NCBI GenBank assembly: GCA_965227445.1
Contig: OZ245751.1
Coordinates: 186,001 to 250,000, forward strand
From: DT-110 sp030148525
Lineage (GTDB): Bacteria; Bacteroidota; Bacteroidia; Chitinophagales; Saprospiraceae
Direction: 5' to 3'
Length of the DNA: 64,000 nucleotides
The notes below the pieces were generated by a model. It was given only the letters and a program-made list of their open reading frames with translations, searched no databases and had not been told where the DNA came from. A program made the position numbers and the translations under genes. Numbering within the stretch: position 1 is the stretch's first letter; every line of letters begins with the position of its first letter. This document shows, piece after piece, positions 1 through 9,418 of this stretch.

Positions 1-381
1 GGTTATCGTTTTCTTCAATGCGCGGAGGAAAGATCCGCTTGAGTATGTTGTTCAGAAATGTGGTTTCTCAGCGTATTGCCCACAGAAATTGGGCAATGGA
101 TAGTTCACTTGGCTTGGGTATATGGGTAGCTGGCGCGAAGAACGAAGGGGATTATCAAATGGTATATTGAAAATACGATGATGTACGCTTTTCCTGTATG
201 TGTAACCAGCTATTTAACACTGGTTATTCCGGGGCTTTGCCGCAAATATACAAATAAAATAGCCTATTCAGGAAGGGTATAAAGGTACGAGGATTTCAGG
301 GAAATGTTCAGGGAAGGGAATCGAAATGGGCATCACGGTTGGCCAGATTATTGCAGCCCAGCCGTGATGCCCCGTATTTTG
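1..381. other. No gene recognised at window edge
   Basis: I see no open frame with a credible start that continues off the left edge, and no RNA gene. The stretch lies 3' of the minus-strand porP-like gene. Confidence 0.4.
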
Positions 382-1455
382 TTAGAAGTTCGGGCAGTAC
401 ACCCCACGGTTTTGTTGGCCGCAAATCTTGTAGACCATACCAAACTCAAAAGAACCCTGGGAGTTGCTGGCTACCTTTAGAGGCGACAGGTTAATATCGT
501 AGCTAAAGCCCAGACTAAAGTTGTTGAAGTCAAAGCGGGTTGACAAGATGGCTGCATCCGTCAGCAGAGTTTCATCCAGGTTACTGGCCACGCGCACCCA
601 GCCACCTACCTGGAAGGAAGAGGTTTGGCCCTGAGCCTGATTTAGCAAAAACTTGAAGCTGGTACCCGCATTAACCTGGAAGGATGGTCCCTGAGCCATT
701 ACGATGGCACCGGGAACCAGACCGATTTTTTCGTTCAGCAGGAATTCACCCCCCGCGTGGACGGTATACCGGCTGAAGATGAGATCTTCACTTTCGGTGC
801 TAAACGATTGGTTGGATTGGTTCAGGTGGTGAAAAGCACCGCCTACATAGAAGTTGGTGTTTTCGTCGAACACCATAAACCACAACAAACCGGCAGCCAG
901 ATCGGCGAAGATGAAATTGTCGCGATTGAACCCTTCCTCTCCGGAAGGCGCTCCCGGGTCAAAGCCCCCTTCGCCATCGTGTTGCTGCCCCCAACGCAAA
1001 TTCAGGAAATCGATGCTCCGCTGGGCAATTCCGGCCTCGGCACCTACCACCAGGTAGTTGGCTTTGGTTCGGGTGCCGCCCATTTGTTTGCTGTACGAAC
1101 CGGATATTTTACCGGTCAGCGTGGCAAAATCAGCGGAACCTGCGCGGTCACCCCAGAAGGTACCTCCGATCCCGAAGTAGTCGTACCGGCCTACCGGAAT
1201 CTTTTGATCGTAGGAAACGGAATAGGTTCGATACGCATTGTCGCGCAGAACACTGGCCCATTGATTTCGATAATTGGCAGCCAGGCGAATGTTGCAATTC
1301 ATTACCCCCGTCATGGCGGGATTCAGGTTGAGGGGGGACATATAGAATTGGGAAAAATGGATGTCTTGCGCACCCACTGCGACGGCACCGCTAACCAGCA
1401 GACAGGTGATGAGAATCGACTTCAGTTGCTTCATAAGAAAAACGAGGGTTTGCAA
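382..1455 (-). CDS. PorP/SprF family type IX secretion system membrane protein
   Basis: Predicted outer-membrane protein of 357 residues. It starts with a signal peptide (hydrophobic run about residues 10-28, cleavage near AVGAQD), followed at once by the family hallmark DIHFSQFYMSPLNLNPAMTG near residues 31-50. The rest has the alternating aromatic/glycine texture of a small beta-barrel and ends in PNF. Family knowledge: PorP/SprF proteins are partners of the T9SS and of SprB-like adhesins, often several per genome. The next M, MKQLKSILITCLL about eight codons in, is a likelier start because it gives a compact signal peptide. The gene stands alone, with porX about 3 kb away on the other strand. 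Which adhesin it serves is unknown; the large SprB-repeat protein in this window is only a candidate. Confidence 0.9.
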   Translation of the reverse strand: MQTLVFLMKQLKSILITCLLVSGAVAVGAQDIHFSQFYMSPLNLNPAMTGVMNCNIRLAANYRNQWASVLRDNAYRTYSVSYDQKIPVGRYDYFGIGGTFWGDRAGSADFATLTGKISGSYSKQMGGTRTKANYLVVGAEAGIAQRSIDFLNLRWGQQHDGEGGFDPGAPSGEEGFNRDNFIFADLAAGLLWFMVFDENTNFYVGGAFHHLNQSNQSFSTESEDLIFSRYTVHAGGEFLLNEKIGLVPGAIVMAQGPSFQVNAGTSFKFLLNQAQGQTSSFQVGGWVRVASNLDETLLTDAAILSTRFDFNNFSLGFSYDINLSPLKVASNSQGSFEFGMVYKICGQQNRGVYCPNF

Positions 1456-1768
1456 GGCTCGTAAATAAGTTAATATTGTGCTCGTGAGCAGGGCGCTGCA
1501 ATACTACGGATAAGATACTAAAAGAATCGGTCCCATAATGTTAAACAGGGCTTCCGTGTTCAGCGGCATCTCCAAAACGTCAACGCGATTCTGAATATTG
1601 CACCAGGTAGCCGGCAACAGTGGGTATTGGGTTTTTACCGACCCACCCCGACGAACTGTGGCCTGCAAAGATAGCAAATTCAGGTGCGTACTAGTTGTTA
1701 ATGAATAGTAGATAATGAGCAGAAGACCCTTTTGGGACCGGGGGCGTAGCAAGTGGTTTTGGATGTGG
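1456..1768. other. Intergenic region upstream of the porP-like gene
   Basis: This separates two minus-strand genes. It contains a TAnnTTTG -7 motif on the minus strand. The open frame that crosses it on the minus strand overlaps the hydrolase gene in another frame and has no recognisable product, so I treat the stretch as noncoding. Confidence 0.45.
1666..1673 (-). promoter_or_regulatory. Candidate Bacteroidota -7 element for the porP-like gene
   Basis: On the minus strand this reads TATCTTTG, matching the TAnnTTTG -7 consensus of the Bacteroidota primary sigma factor. It lies about 210 bases upstream of the porP-like start. I could not place a convincing TTG-type -33 element at the usual distance. 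Confidence 0.35.
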
Positions 1769-2638
1769 TCAGGACATCTGTTCTTCCAAAAACGACAGGC
1801 ATCGATCCAGTAGCTGTTGAGAATGAACCGGAAGCTGATCCGATTCGTAGGGATGGGAGGCACCAAATACGTGATCGGCCCCTTCGATCAGGTGCAATTC
1901 GGCCCCGGGACTCCAGGCAGCCAGCTGCCGGGCGGCAGCCTCGGTAACAGCCGGATCGGCGGTGCCGTGTTGAATCAACCACGGTTTGGCCATGCGGGAA
2001 GCCATCAGCCTGGTTTGCAATCGTTCGCCTGCGGCAAGGTAGTCCTCATAAAGGCTGTAATAAAGGGGCATTTCCTGGCCTGTCCGGCCGTTAATAACGG
2101 TGTATTGGCCATCTTTTTCCCACTGATCGAGGAAAGCCTGGTCGGGCCAGGCGTAATCGAGGCTGGCTACACTCGCCCAGGTAATGAGGTAATTCACCCG
2201 GTTATCTTCGTGTGCTTTTATCAGAGCGATGGGACCGCCCCGGCTGTGACCTATTAGTGTGAAGGGTTCCCGGTTGCTGTTCAGGTTTCCCAGTTCGCCC
2301 CCCTGGTCGTCGAGCCAGTCGAGGCAAGCTTCCAGATCGGTGAGTTCTTTGGTAAACGTATTGGCCCCGAAGGCATCGAGATCGCGAAATTCGGCAGGAG
2401 CAGCGGGAGTGGTTCCGTTGTGCGTGAAATTGAAGGCTGCAAACAGATAACCGGCACGGGCGAAATGCTCGCCGATCAGTGACCAATGCCCCCAATCCTT
2501 GAAACCCTTGAATCCGTGGATAAAAACGATGCGTCCGCGCACGGGCTGATGGGCAGGATAGGTGACATCCAGTAAAAAAGTGCGACCATCTGTTCCCGTT
2601 ACCGGGATGTTGCGTACACGCTCCATGCGTTCAATCAA
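1769..2638 (-). CDS. Alpha/beta hydrolase family protein
   Basis: A 289-residue serine-hydrolase-fold enzyme, probably cytosolic because no signal peptide is visible. The oxyanion-hole strand motif is IVFIHGFKGFKDWG (about residues 37-50), the nucleophile elbow is GHSRGG (about residue 137), and the C-terminal histidine is in the HLIEGADHVFG stretch. Such proteins (dienelactone-hydrolase/esterase-like) cleave esters or amides; the substrate cannot be told. The start overlaps the stop of the upstream isomerase-like gene by four bases (ATGA), so the two are almost certainly co-translated. A role with that partner in aromatic or lactone metabolism is possible but is an inference. Confidence 0.8.
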   Translation of the reverse strand: MIERMERVRNIPVTGTDGRTFLLDVTYPAHQPVRGRIVFIHGFKGFKDWGHWSLIGEHFARAGYLFAAFNFTHNGTTPAAPAEFRDLDAFGANTFTKELTDLEACLDWLDDQGGELGNLNSNREPFTLIGHSRGGPIALIKAHEDNRVNYLITWASVASLDYAWPDQAFLDQWEKDGQYTVINGRTGQEMPLYYSLYEDYLAAGERLQTRLMASRMAKPWLIQHGTADPAVTEAAARQLAAWSPGAELHLIEGADHVFGASHPYESDQLPVHSQQLLDRCLSFLEEQMS

Positions 2639-2940
2639 TTCGGAGAAAAGGCAGGTAATGCTTGCTCGTTGGTGTTGTAATAGGTTAACAGGCTAATCTC
2701 CATTTCGAGATAGGGCGTCAACGGGAAGTCGAGTAACATCTCGATCACCTCAACTTCCGATGAAGCAGTAAAAATAGCCCATAACTTTGCGCGTTCCAGT
2801 GAAAGCGCATAGTTGACCAAACGGCCATCGGCCAGATAGTCATCCACTACGGCCCGTTGTTGTGGTAACAGATCCATGAAATCAGGGCCGATTTCTTCAG
2901 GCAGATTAAAATCTACCATAAACTGAAAATCCGTCTGCAT
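2635..2940 (-). CDS. Muconolactone delta-isomerase-like small protein
   Basis: A 101-residue protein that looks like a dimeric alpha/beta-barrel (ferredoxin-like) fold. It opens with MQTDFQFMVDFNLP, has a central helix with AVVDDYLADGRLVNYALS and a strand AKLWAIFTAS, then a second helix and the stretch FPLTPYLEMEISLL. This layout matches muconolactone-isomerase or YciI-like proteins, which isomerise lactones or act as stress-related monomeric units. Catalytic residues are not certain. It is the first gene of a two-gene unit with the hydrolase, overlapping its start codon by four bases. Confidence 0.55.
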   Translation of the reverse strand: MQTDFQFMVDFNLPEEIGPDFMDLLPQQRAVVDDYLADGRLVNYALSLERAKLWAIFTASSEVEVIEMLLDFPLTPYLEMEISLLTYYNTNEQALPAFSPN

Positions 2941-3260
2941 GTTTATTTGTGTTTTTTGACCGGGAATTGGTTAGGGATGTACTTCTCGGTATGGGATCTG
3001 TTTTGACGGCTTTGGTGATATGTTCCTAATCGGAACAGAGGGGAAAGGTACCAAAAATGTGGCTATTGCCGCAATTGCACAACCGCTAATACCGCCAATT
3101 TGTCGGATGTACAACCGGCTTTTCTTCATCAAGGTGAGGTTGGGCCTGTGTCATTTTGTAAAATGCCGAGAATGACCTCACAGTGCATCATACTATTCAC
3201 CCATTGTACCGCATTACCGGTCAAAAGGTTGCTTTTTCGTATAAGAAAAAGCGATATGTC
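2941..3260. other. Intergenic stretch between two minus-strand genes
   Basis: It should contain the promoter of the isomerase/hydrolase pair, but I could not place a convincing motif. A short plus-strand open frame at 3183-3374 runs into the 3' end of the HD gene and is not supported. Confidence 0.35.
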
Positions 3261-4493
3261 TTAAGTGCCCTGGTATTGCCGGAGCACTTTGGGGAAACAA
3301 AGGTAGAACTTGGTCGTCTCGGAGGTGTCGATTTGTTGGTGATAGATGGAGGACATGGGGCGTACTTCCCCTGATTTATACAGTATGTTGATCTCCTCCT
3401 TTCGCACATTATACGTCCGGTTAGTTTCCCGCCCGCTGAGGAGCAGGTAGGAATCGTCCAGGTCGGGTTGCCCCCACCAATCGTGTAAACGGGTACGCAA
3501 GTCCTGTATGCGTTGGTCCGAGACGGGTTCGTCGCTCAGTTCCAGGCGGAACAAACGACGGTTGATGATACCCGAACACAAATACGCCAGCAGGCGGTCG
3601 GGGTAGTGAATCCAGGATTTAACGGCCGAAATAATGTCGTAATCATCCAGGGCGGCGAAATGATGCAGTAAACGGTCGCGTTCGTTGCGGAAATCCTCCG
3701 CGGCGAAATCGTGTCGCAGGAAGAAGGCCAGGCTGGGCGGGCAGTGCAGATCGTGTCCCTGCATCGATAGCGTCCGGGCCCGGCGGAGTGCCTGGATAAG
3801 CATCCGCTCGGCTGACAGGACTGTTTTATGCAGATAGACCTGCCAGTACATCAGGCGGCGGGCAATCAGGAATTTTTCAATGGAATAGATTCCTTTCTCT
3901 TCTACTACTAACTGCCCGTCCCGCACCGCCAGCATTTTAATGATACGGTCGTATCCGATGACCCCCTCGTACACTCCGGTAAAGAAACTATCCCGGTTGA
4001 GGTAATCCATCCGGTCCATATCCAGTTGGCCGGATACCAGTTGGTGCAGGAAGGGTTTGTGGTAGTCATCCTGAAAAATAGAAATAGCCAGATCCAGTTT
4101 TCCGTCGAATTCTTCGTTCAGCTTCTCCATGAACAACTCCGAAAGTTGTTCGTGGGATACATTGATCAGGGTGTTTTCCAGGGTGTGCGAAAATGGTCCG
4201 TGCCCGATATCGTGCAGCAGGATGGCAATGACGGCGGCCTCAAATTCTTCGTCGGTAATATCGGTACCCTTTTCCCGCAGTACGGAAAGGGCCTGGTTCA
4301 TCAGATGCAGGGCCCCCAGGGCGTGGTGGAAACGGGTGTGCAGGGCACCGGGATACACGTAATGCGTCATACTAACCTGCTTGATCCGCCGCAGACGCTG
4401 GAAATAAGGGTGCTCGATTAAGTCGAAAACAATGCCGTAAGGGACACTGACAAAACCGTACACCGGATCGTTGAAGATCTTCTTTTTGGCCAT
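3261..4493 (-). CDS. HD domain phosphohydrolase (dNTPase/SAMHD1-like)
   Basis: A 410-residue cytosolic metal-dependent phosphohydrolase. The N-terminal half holds the HD-superfamily metal site: H52 with H56/H57 in the HTRFHHALG stretch, the HD pair H94-D95 in LLHDIGHGPFSH, further histidines at 98 and 103, and a downstream aspartate in the LDMDRMDYLNRDS stretch. The family includes dGTPases and SAMHD1-like enzymes that hydrolyse dNTPs; the actual substrate is not readable here. Length and the C-terminal FYLCFPK ending fit the Bacteroidota branch. The gene is divergent from porX, and their starts are separated by about 230 bases that would hold both promoters. Confidence 0.85.
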   Translation of the reverse strand: MAKKKIFNDPVYGFVSVPYGIVFDLIEHPYFQRLRRIKQVSMTHYVYPGALHTRFHHALGALHLMNQALSVLREKGTDITDEEFEAAVIAILLHDIGHGPFSHTLENTLINVSHEQLSELFMEKLNEEFDGKLDLAISIFQDDYHKPFLHQLVSGQLDMDRMDYLNRDSFFTGVYEGVIGYDRIIKMLAVRDGQLVVEEKGIYSIEKFLIARRLMYWQVYLHKTVLSAERMLIQALRRARTLSMQGHDLHCPPSLAFFLRHDFAAEDFRNERDRLLHHFAALDDYDIISAVKSWIHYPDRLLAYLCSGIINRRLFRLELSDEPVSDQRIQDLRTRLHDWWGQPDLDDSYLLLSGRETNRTYNVRKEEINILYKSGEVRPMSSIYHQQIDTSETTKFYLCFPKVLRQYQGT

Positions 4494-4726
4494 ATATCCT
4501 TTCCTGGGTTCTACGTGGGAAGGTCCCGATAATGCCGGAGTTACGCGCAGCGAACCGAATTGCAGGTCTTCCGTTTTGCAGTAGGGGACAGCTTACTGTT
4601 GACACCTTTATCGACACAAAGGTGAAAAACTCCGACCACCTGGGCAATATTTTTGCCGTAAGGCCCGCTAATTTTACAGCTTTTACCGACGACGTTCTTA
4701 ACTTTCCACAAATAACCAATCAGTAT

Positions 4727-6280
4727 ATGGATCAAATCACCATCCTGTGGGCCGACGACGAAATCGATTTGCTCAAACCGCAACTTCTCTTCCTCGAAAA
4801 AAAAGGGTACGAGGTAATTACCGTGACCAACGGCCACGATGCCCTCGATGAGAGCGCGGAGAATAAGGACATCGATATCGTGTTCCTCGATGAGAGTATG
4901 CCCGGACTGACCGGACTGGAAACGCTCACCAAGCTTAAGGAAAAACGCCCGCACCTCCCGGTGGTGATGATCACCAAGAACGAAGCGGAAAACGTAATGG
5001 AGGAGGCCCTGGGCTCCCAAATTACCGACTACCTGATCAAACCGGTCAATCCCAACCAGATACTGCTGACACTGAAAAAGATCGTCGATAACAAACGGCT
5101 GGTTCGTGAAAAAACCAGCTCGGATTATCAACAGGAATTTCGCCAGATCATTATGGATATCAATAGCGGGCTGGATTACGAATCCTGGGTCGACATCTAT
5201 AAGCGCATCATTAGCTGGGAACTAAAGATCGATCAATCGGATTCCACCGCCATGTCCGATATTCTCGCTATGCAAAAGCAGGAGGCCAATAGTGCTTTTT
5301 CCAAATACGTATTAAATACCTATCAGCAGTGGATGGACGGCGATGAGGGCCCGGTTATGTCCGATACTCTGCTGCGTAGTAAGGTGTTCCCGAACATCGA
5401 CCGCGAGGTGCCAACGGTCTTGCTGTTGCTCGATAATTTGCGCTTTGACCAGTGGAAAATCCTCGAACCCATGTTTCGGGAATTATTCCGGATCGAAGAG
5501 GAAGACTACTTCTACAGCATCCTCCCAACCTCCACGCAATACAGCCGCAATGCCATTTTCGCCGGTATGATGCCGGCCAATATTGCCAAACGTTTCCCCA
5601 AACAATGGCTCAACGATAACGAAGAGGGAGGCAAAAACCGGCACGAAAGCGATTTCCTTACCGACCTCATTGACCGTACCTTCCGCGACGGCCTGCGACA
5701 CGAATACGTGAAGGTGACCAACGTCAACTACGCCAAACAAATGGAGGACCGGGCGCTGAATTACCTCAATAATGAATTCACGGTCATCGTCTATAACTTC
5801 ATCGACATGCTGTCGCACGCCAGGACCGAAATGGAGGTCTTGAAAGAATTGGCCGGTGATGAAAAGGCATACCGGTCACTGACCAAGTCTTGGTTTCAGA
5901 ACTCCCCCCTCTATGGCGCCCTGCAAAAGCTGGCCGAGCGGGATATTCAGCTTGTTGTTACTACCGATCACGGAACGATTCGGGTGAATACGCCCTCCAA
6001 GGTGATCGGAGACCGGGAAACAACTACTAATCTCAGGTATAAGGTAGGCCGCAATCTTCAGTATGAGCGCAAAGACGTGCTAGCTGTGCGGGATCCGGAA
6101 AAGGCCGGTTTGCCACGACCCAATGTTAGCTCAACGTTTATTTTTGCTAAGGAGGATATTTTCTTCCTCTACCCCAACAACTACAATTACTACCACAATT
6201 ACTATAAAAACACCTTTCAGCACGGTGGTATTTCGCTGGAAGAAATTATCTGCCCGGTCATTCGCATGCGATCGCGCTGA
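4727..6280 (+). CDS. porX: PorX: response regulator with PglZ domain, T9SS regulator
   Basis: A 517-residue two-domain regulator. Residues 1-125 form a CheY-like receiver with acidic pocket D10-D11-E12, phosphoacceptor D55 in FLDESMPG, and a conserved K in LIKPVNP. The C-terminal part is a PglZ (alkaline-phosphatase-like) domain with metal-binding stretches LLLDNLRFDQWK and TTDHGTIRV. In Porphyromonas and Flavobacterium, PorX controls T9SS genes and its PglZ domain is a zinc-dependent phosphodiesterase acting on oligonucleotides. I chose ATG 4727 because MDQITILWADDE is the canonical PorX start; 65 upstream codons remain open but carry no domain. No histidine kinase lies next to it. Other T9SS parts in the window are the PorP-like protein and two type-B cargo proteins. 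Confidence 0.93.
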   Translation: MDQITILWADDEIDLLKPQLLFLEKKGYEVITVTNGHDALDESAENKDIDIVFLDESMPGLTGLETLTKLKEKRPHLPVVMITKNEAENVMEEALGSQITDYLIKPVNPNQILLTLKKIVDNKRLVREKTSSDYQQEFRQIIMDINSGLDYESWVDIYKRIISWELKIDQSDSTAMSDILAMQKQEANSAFSKYVLNTYQQWMDGDEGPVMSDTLLRSKVFPNIDREVPTVLLLLDNLRFDQWKILEPMFRELFRIEEEDYFYSILPTSTQYSRNAIFAGMMPANIAKRFPKQWLNDNEEGGKNRHESDFLTDLIDRTFRDGLRHEYVKVTNVNYAKQMEDRALNYLNNEFTVIVYNFIDMLSHARTEMEVLKELAGDEKAYRSLTKSWFQNSPLYGALQKLAERDIQLVVTTDHGTIRVNTPSKVIGDRETTTNLRYKVGRNLQYERKDVLAVRDPEKAGLPRPNVSSTFIFAKEDIFFLYPNNYNYYHNYYKNTFQHGGISLEEIICPVIRMRSR

Positions 6281-6281
6281 T

Positions 6282-6764
6282 CTACTTTCTGAGCAGAACT
6301 TTCATGTCGGGGTGTTCCTCAAAAAAGGCATTGAATCGCTGACCGCTGGGAATAAACATTATAGTCTTTCCGAAGGATCCCGGCTCCCGCAGAGTCAGCG
6401 TAGCTATCCGGAAGAATAAAAAGCGGCTGGTACGGATTCCTTCCACATTGTGGTAGGGGTACCGGAAATTCTTGAAGTAATTGGTGACGTATACAAAGTC
6501 TTCACTCATCTCTACCCGTTTCAGTCGTAGCAGGGTGATATACAGGGTGACTGCTCCGCTGAGAAAGATCAGGATCATGATCAGGCGGAAGGTGGGGGCC
6601 GGTATTTGCCCGATGTACTCAAAGGAGTACAACAGAGACGCTACGGTCACCGAACCGAAGAATACCAGCCAAAAGACCGGTATGAAAAATTTGTAAAAGA
6701 GGGTGAGGTTGGTCGATACCCGTTCCATAATCCTGACGTTTTCTGTAGCAATGCCTTTTATCAT
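6282..6764 (-). CDS. Small integral membrane protein, PH-like domain
   Basis: A 160-residue protein with two membrane helices (about residues 24-48 and 57-78) followed by a soluble C-terminal domain. That domain has the pattern VEMSEDFVYVTNYFKNFRYPYHNVEGI, typical of bacterial pleckstrin-homology-like domains attached to a two-helix anchor. It converges on porX, with the stop codons one base apart. The start could be M1 or M13 (MERVSTNLTL); the second puts the first helix nearer the N-terminus. Its architecture resembles the gene at 11108-11653. Function unknown. Confidence 0.65.
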   Translation of the reverse strand: MIKGIATENVRIMERVSTNLTLFYKFFIPVFWLVFFGSVTVASLLYSFEYIGQIPAPTFRLIMILIFLSGAVTLYITLLRLKRVEMSEDFVYVTNYFKNFRYPYHNVEGIRTSRFLFFRIATLTLREPGSFGKTIMFIPSGQRFNAFFEEHPDMKVLLRK

Positions 6765-6838
6765 TGAATGAATTTGTTAAAGCGAGGTTGTGACATTCAG
6801 TTATTTAGCTAACACTTTAGCTCCAATCTCACCTTAGG

Positions 6839-7696
6839 TTATTCACCACGGTCAAAGGCTTCCCATTTCTTTTTTTCCTGCCGTTCCACGCGCCGGGAGA
6901 CTAAAATACTCAATTCGTACAGGAAGAACAGTGGTACGCCGATCAAAAACTGCGTGACAACATCGGGGGGAGTAATCAAAGCGGATAACACCAAAATGAT
7001 AATGATCGAGTGTCGGCGGTATTGCTTCATCAACGGGGGGGTGACCAAGCCAATTTTGGAGAGGAAATACACCACAATGGGCAGCTCAAAAATCAGGCCG
7101 GCCGGAGCCGTGAACATGACCATATAATTGATGAAGGAAGACAGGGTGGGCGTGTTTTCCACACCGGGAATACTGTATCCGGCCAGGAAGTTGATGGCGA
7201 AGGGAGCGATAACGTAGTATCCGAAGAGCACCCCCGTTAAAAAAAGGAAACTGCAAATGAGCACGACCCCGCGTGTAACCTTGCGTTCTTTATCGTAGAG
7301 CCCCGGACTGATAAAGCGCCAAAATTCCCAGAACACGTAGGGGAATGCCGCGATGAAACCGGAGATAAAGCACACCTTAATACTGATGATAAAAGGTTCT
7401 CCGAACCCGACTGCCAGCTTGCGAAACTCGGGTGGGGTGAAGCACATGCGATCACCTAACCCAACCGCATTGGACAAATCGCAAATGGCCACGTACGAAA
7501 AGAATTCGGGATGCGTAGGGCCGAAAACAACCACATCGAACAGCCATCCCTGGACCAGGAAAAGCACAATAGCAATAACGACAATAGCCAGAAGAGAGCG
7601 GATAATATGCCACCGCAATTCTTCCAGGTGTTCCAGGAATGTCATTTCCTTTTGGGGCTCCCCTATACGGTCAACGTCTATCTGGTCGAGTGCCAT
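6839..7696 (-). CDS. tatC: Sec-independent protein translocase TatC
   Basis: A 285-residue multi-spanning inner-membrane protein that recognises twin-arginine signal peptides and forms the receptor core of the Tat pathway. The N-terminal MTFLEHLEELRWHIIRSL stretch is the TatC signature (conserved FLEHL..LR). Six hydrophobic segments follow, with conserved FVFWEFWRFISPGLY and the periplasmic-loop glutamate region FELPIVVYFL. The insert before helix 2 (FFSYVAICDLSNAVGLGDRM) is typical of Bacteroidota TatC. No tatA or tatB gene is adjacent. Confidence 0.95.
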   Translation of the reverse strand: MALDQIDVDRIGEPQKEMTFLEHLEELRWHIIRSLLAIVVIAIVLFLVQGWLFDVVVFGPTHPEFFSYVAICDLSNAVGLGDRMCFTPPEFRKLAVGFGEPFIISIKVCFISGFIAAFPYVFWEFWRFISPGLYDKERKVTRGVVLICSFLFLTGVLFGYYVIAPFAINFLAGYSIPGVENTPTLSSFINYMVMFTAPAGLIFELPIVVYFLSKIGLVTPPLMKQYRRHSIIIILVLSALITPPDVVTQFLIGVPLFFLYELSILVSRRVERQEKKKWEAFDRGE

Positions 7697-7887
7697 TCGC
7701 TGTGTGCTTGATTGTGGGCAAAATTACGCACAAAACTACAAAAAAAGGGCTGTTATAGTTTACGCAAAAAAGTAAGTAACCCCAAAAAAAACAGGTGATC
7801 GGGTGACTGTACATGTCGAACGTCTATAAAGAAAACATCCCCGGGGAAAGAGAGTAATGATAGCCCTTAAGGTGTGCAAATTTTGGG

Positions 7888-7895
7888 TACCTTTG
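7888..7895 (+). promoter_or_regulatory. Candidate -7 element for the Ca2+/Na+ exchanger gene
   Basis: TACCTTTG matches TAnnTTTG and lies about 100 bases upstream of the exchanger start in a spacer between divergent genes. No clear -33 element. Confidence 0.4.
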
Positions 7896-7993
7896 CGAGC
7901 GCTTAGGGCTTGCTGGCGCCGTTTGCTCCAAAAGCAAAGCCTCAACGAGCTCTTGAAAGTCGTCCGATCTGCTTTTTCCCAAACATTCAGCGT

Positions 7994-8917
7994 ATGCCCA
8001 TTTTGGTAAACGTATTAATTTTCGTGGTGAGCCTGACTGTCCTGCTCAAAGCTGCTGACTGGTTCATCGATTCGGCCGAACGCATTGGCCTGTCCCTGGG
8101 TATTAGTCCCTTCATTATCGGAGTGACTATCGTAGCCTTTGGAACATCCCTGCCGGAACTGGCCACTGCCGTGGTGTCGGTCCTGGAAAATGAATCAGCC
8201 ATCGTTGCGGGTACGGTGATCGGGTCCAACGTGACGAATATAGCCCTGGTTTTGGGACTGACTACCGTTATCGTGGGCTCCATCGATTTGGAATACAATA
8301 TCTGGCACATCGACATGCCCTACCTATGGGGATCGGCCTTTATGATGTGGTTTATTTTTCAGGATTACCGGGTCGACCTTTTTGAATGCATCATCTGCCT
8401 GATCGGAATCGCTGTCTTTTTAGCCTATTCCATTCAGTCTACTCCGAAGAATAATAATGTGCGCCCCAGTGTGTCCTGGAAGCAATATGTGATGCTGGTC
8501 GTTGGCGGCGTTTTGGTGGCGGTAGGGTCCGAATACGTCATTCATTCCATCGTGGAATTATCGGCCATCGCCGGGATCGACAGTGAATTAATTTCCCTTT
8601 CGGCCGTAGCTCTGGGAACATCCTTACCGGAGGTGATCGTGTCTCTCAACGCAGCGCGTCGGGGTAAAGCATCCATTGCGGTGGGTAATGTATTGGGGTC
8701 CAATGTGTTTAATACCTACGTGGTCATTGGCATACCGGCGCTGATTGGCGACCTGGAAATCCCCCCGACTATCAATGAATTCTTTCTGCCGCTCATGCTG
8801 GTGATGACTATTCTTTTTGGTGTCATTTCGAATAATAAAAAGATTACCCGCTGGGAAGGGGCATTGCTTCTGATGTTCTATCTGGTGTTTCTGTCCAAAA
8901 TTTTTACGCAAGCGTAA
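7994..8917 (+). CDS. Calcium/sodium antiporter, CaCA family (YrbG-like)
   Basis: A 307-residue inner-membrane cation exchanger built of two inverted repeats of about five helices. Each repeat carries its alpha motif: GTSLPELATAVVS with GSNVTNIALVLG in the first, GTSLPEVIVSLNA with GNVLGSNVFNTYVVIG in the second. The glutamates in the two GTSLPE motifs bind the ion. It exchanges Ca2+ for Na+ or H+ across the membrane. I chose ATG 7994 because MPILVNVLIFVV starts directly with the first helix; the 28 upstream codons look noncoding. It is divergent from tatC and followed about 60 bases later by the YbaB gene. Confidence 0.9.
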   Translation: MPILVNVLIFVVSLTVLLKAADWFIDSAERIGLSLGISPFIIGVTIVAFGTSLPELATAVVSVLENESAIVAGTVIGSNVTNIALVLGLTTVIVGSIDLEYNIWHIDMPYLWGSAFMMWFIFQDYRVDLFECIICLIGIAVFLAYSIQSTPKNNNVRPSVSWKQYVMLVVGGVLVAVGSEYVIHSIVELSAIAGIDSELISLSAVALGTSLPEVIVSLNAARRGKASIAVGNVLGSNVFNTYVVIGIPALIGDLEIPPTINEFFLPLMLVMTILFGVISNNKKITRWEGALLLMFYLVFLSKIFTQA

Positions 8918-8976
8918 GCAATCGGTCACCTTGTGCGTTGTGTACAAGAACGATTTACTCATCAAAACGGAAGACT

Positions 8977-9285
8977 ATGTTTGGTAACATGGAAGAGATG
9001 CAGAAGGAGATGAAAGCCAAATTGGCAGCAATTAACGTGACCGGTGAAGCCGGTGACGGTGCGGTGGTGGTGACGGCCAACGCCAACAGGGAGATTATCA
9101 ATATTAGCCTCGATCCGGAAAAGCTGGATATGGAGGATAAGGAGCAATTGGAGGACCTGCTCATGGTCGCCACTAATAGGGCCCTGGAACAAGCCGCAGC
9201 AAAAGAACAGGAAGAGGCACAGGGAATGCTCAACAATATTTTGCCCGGAGGATTGAGTGGACTGGGTGGCATGTTTGGCCAATAG
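8977..9285 (+). CDS. YbaB/EbfC family nucleoid-associated protein
   Basis: A 102-residue DNA-binding protein. It begins MFGNMEEMQKEMKAKLAAI, giving the charged N-terminal helix of the family, followed by a beta-hairpin with VTANANREIINISLDPE and a C-terminal helix, ending in the glycine/leucine tail GGLSGLGGMFGQ. Family members dimerise into a tweezer-shaped fold and bind DNA with little specificity. ATG 8977 is preceded by a purine-rich AACGGAAG; the 13 codons upstream are not conserved in type. In many bacteria ybaB sits next to dnaX or recR, which is not the case here. Confidence 0.85.
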   Translation: MFGNMEEMQKEMKAKLAAINVTGEAGDGAVVVTANANREIINISLDPEKLDMEDKEQLEDLLMVATNRALEQAAAKEQEEAQGMLNNILPGGLSGLGGMFGQ

Positions 9286-9418
9286 CTGTCAATTCCGAAC
9301 CTCATCCTGGCCCGAATACTTTCGGCCGGTAAATGACCGTTAATGCCTGTGAAAGAAGGGGCTTCCTGAAGTACCCATTACCAGAAGAAGGGCCTGCGCC
9401 CGTCAATGCAAGTAATTC

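Noticed and set aside
757..1464. Long plus-strand frame opposite the porP-like gene
   Set aside because: Antisense to a gene with clear signal peptide and PorP/SprF motif; content is not protein-like.
1504..1866. Minus-strand frame beginning MVPPIPTNRIS
   Set aside because: Overlaps the hydrolase gene in another frame and has no signal peptide or domain.
3183..3374. Plus-strand open frame beginning MHHTIHPLYRITG
   Set aside because: Overlaps the 3' end of the HD phosphohydrolase gene for more than half its length and has no recognised domain; the HD gene's ending is conserved in type.
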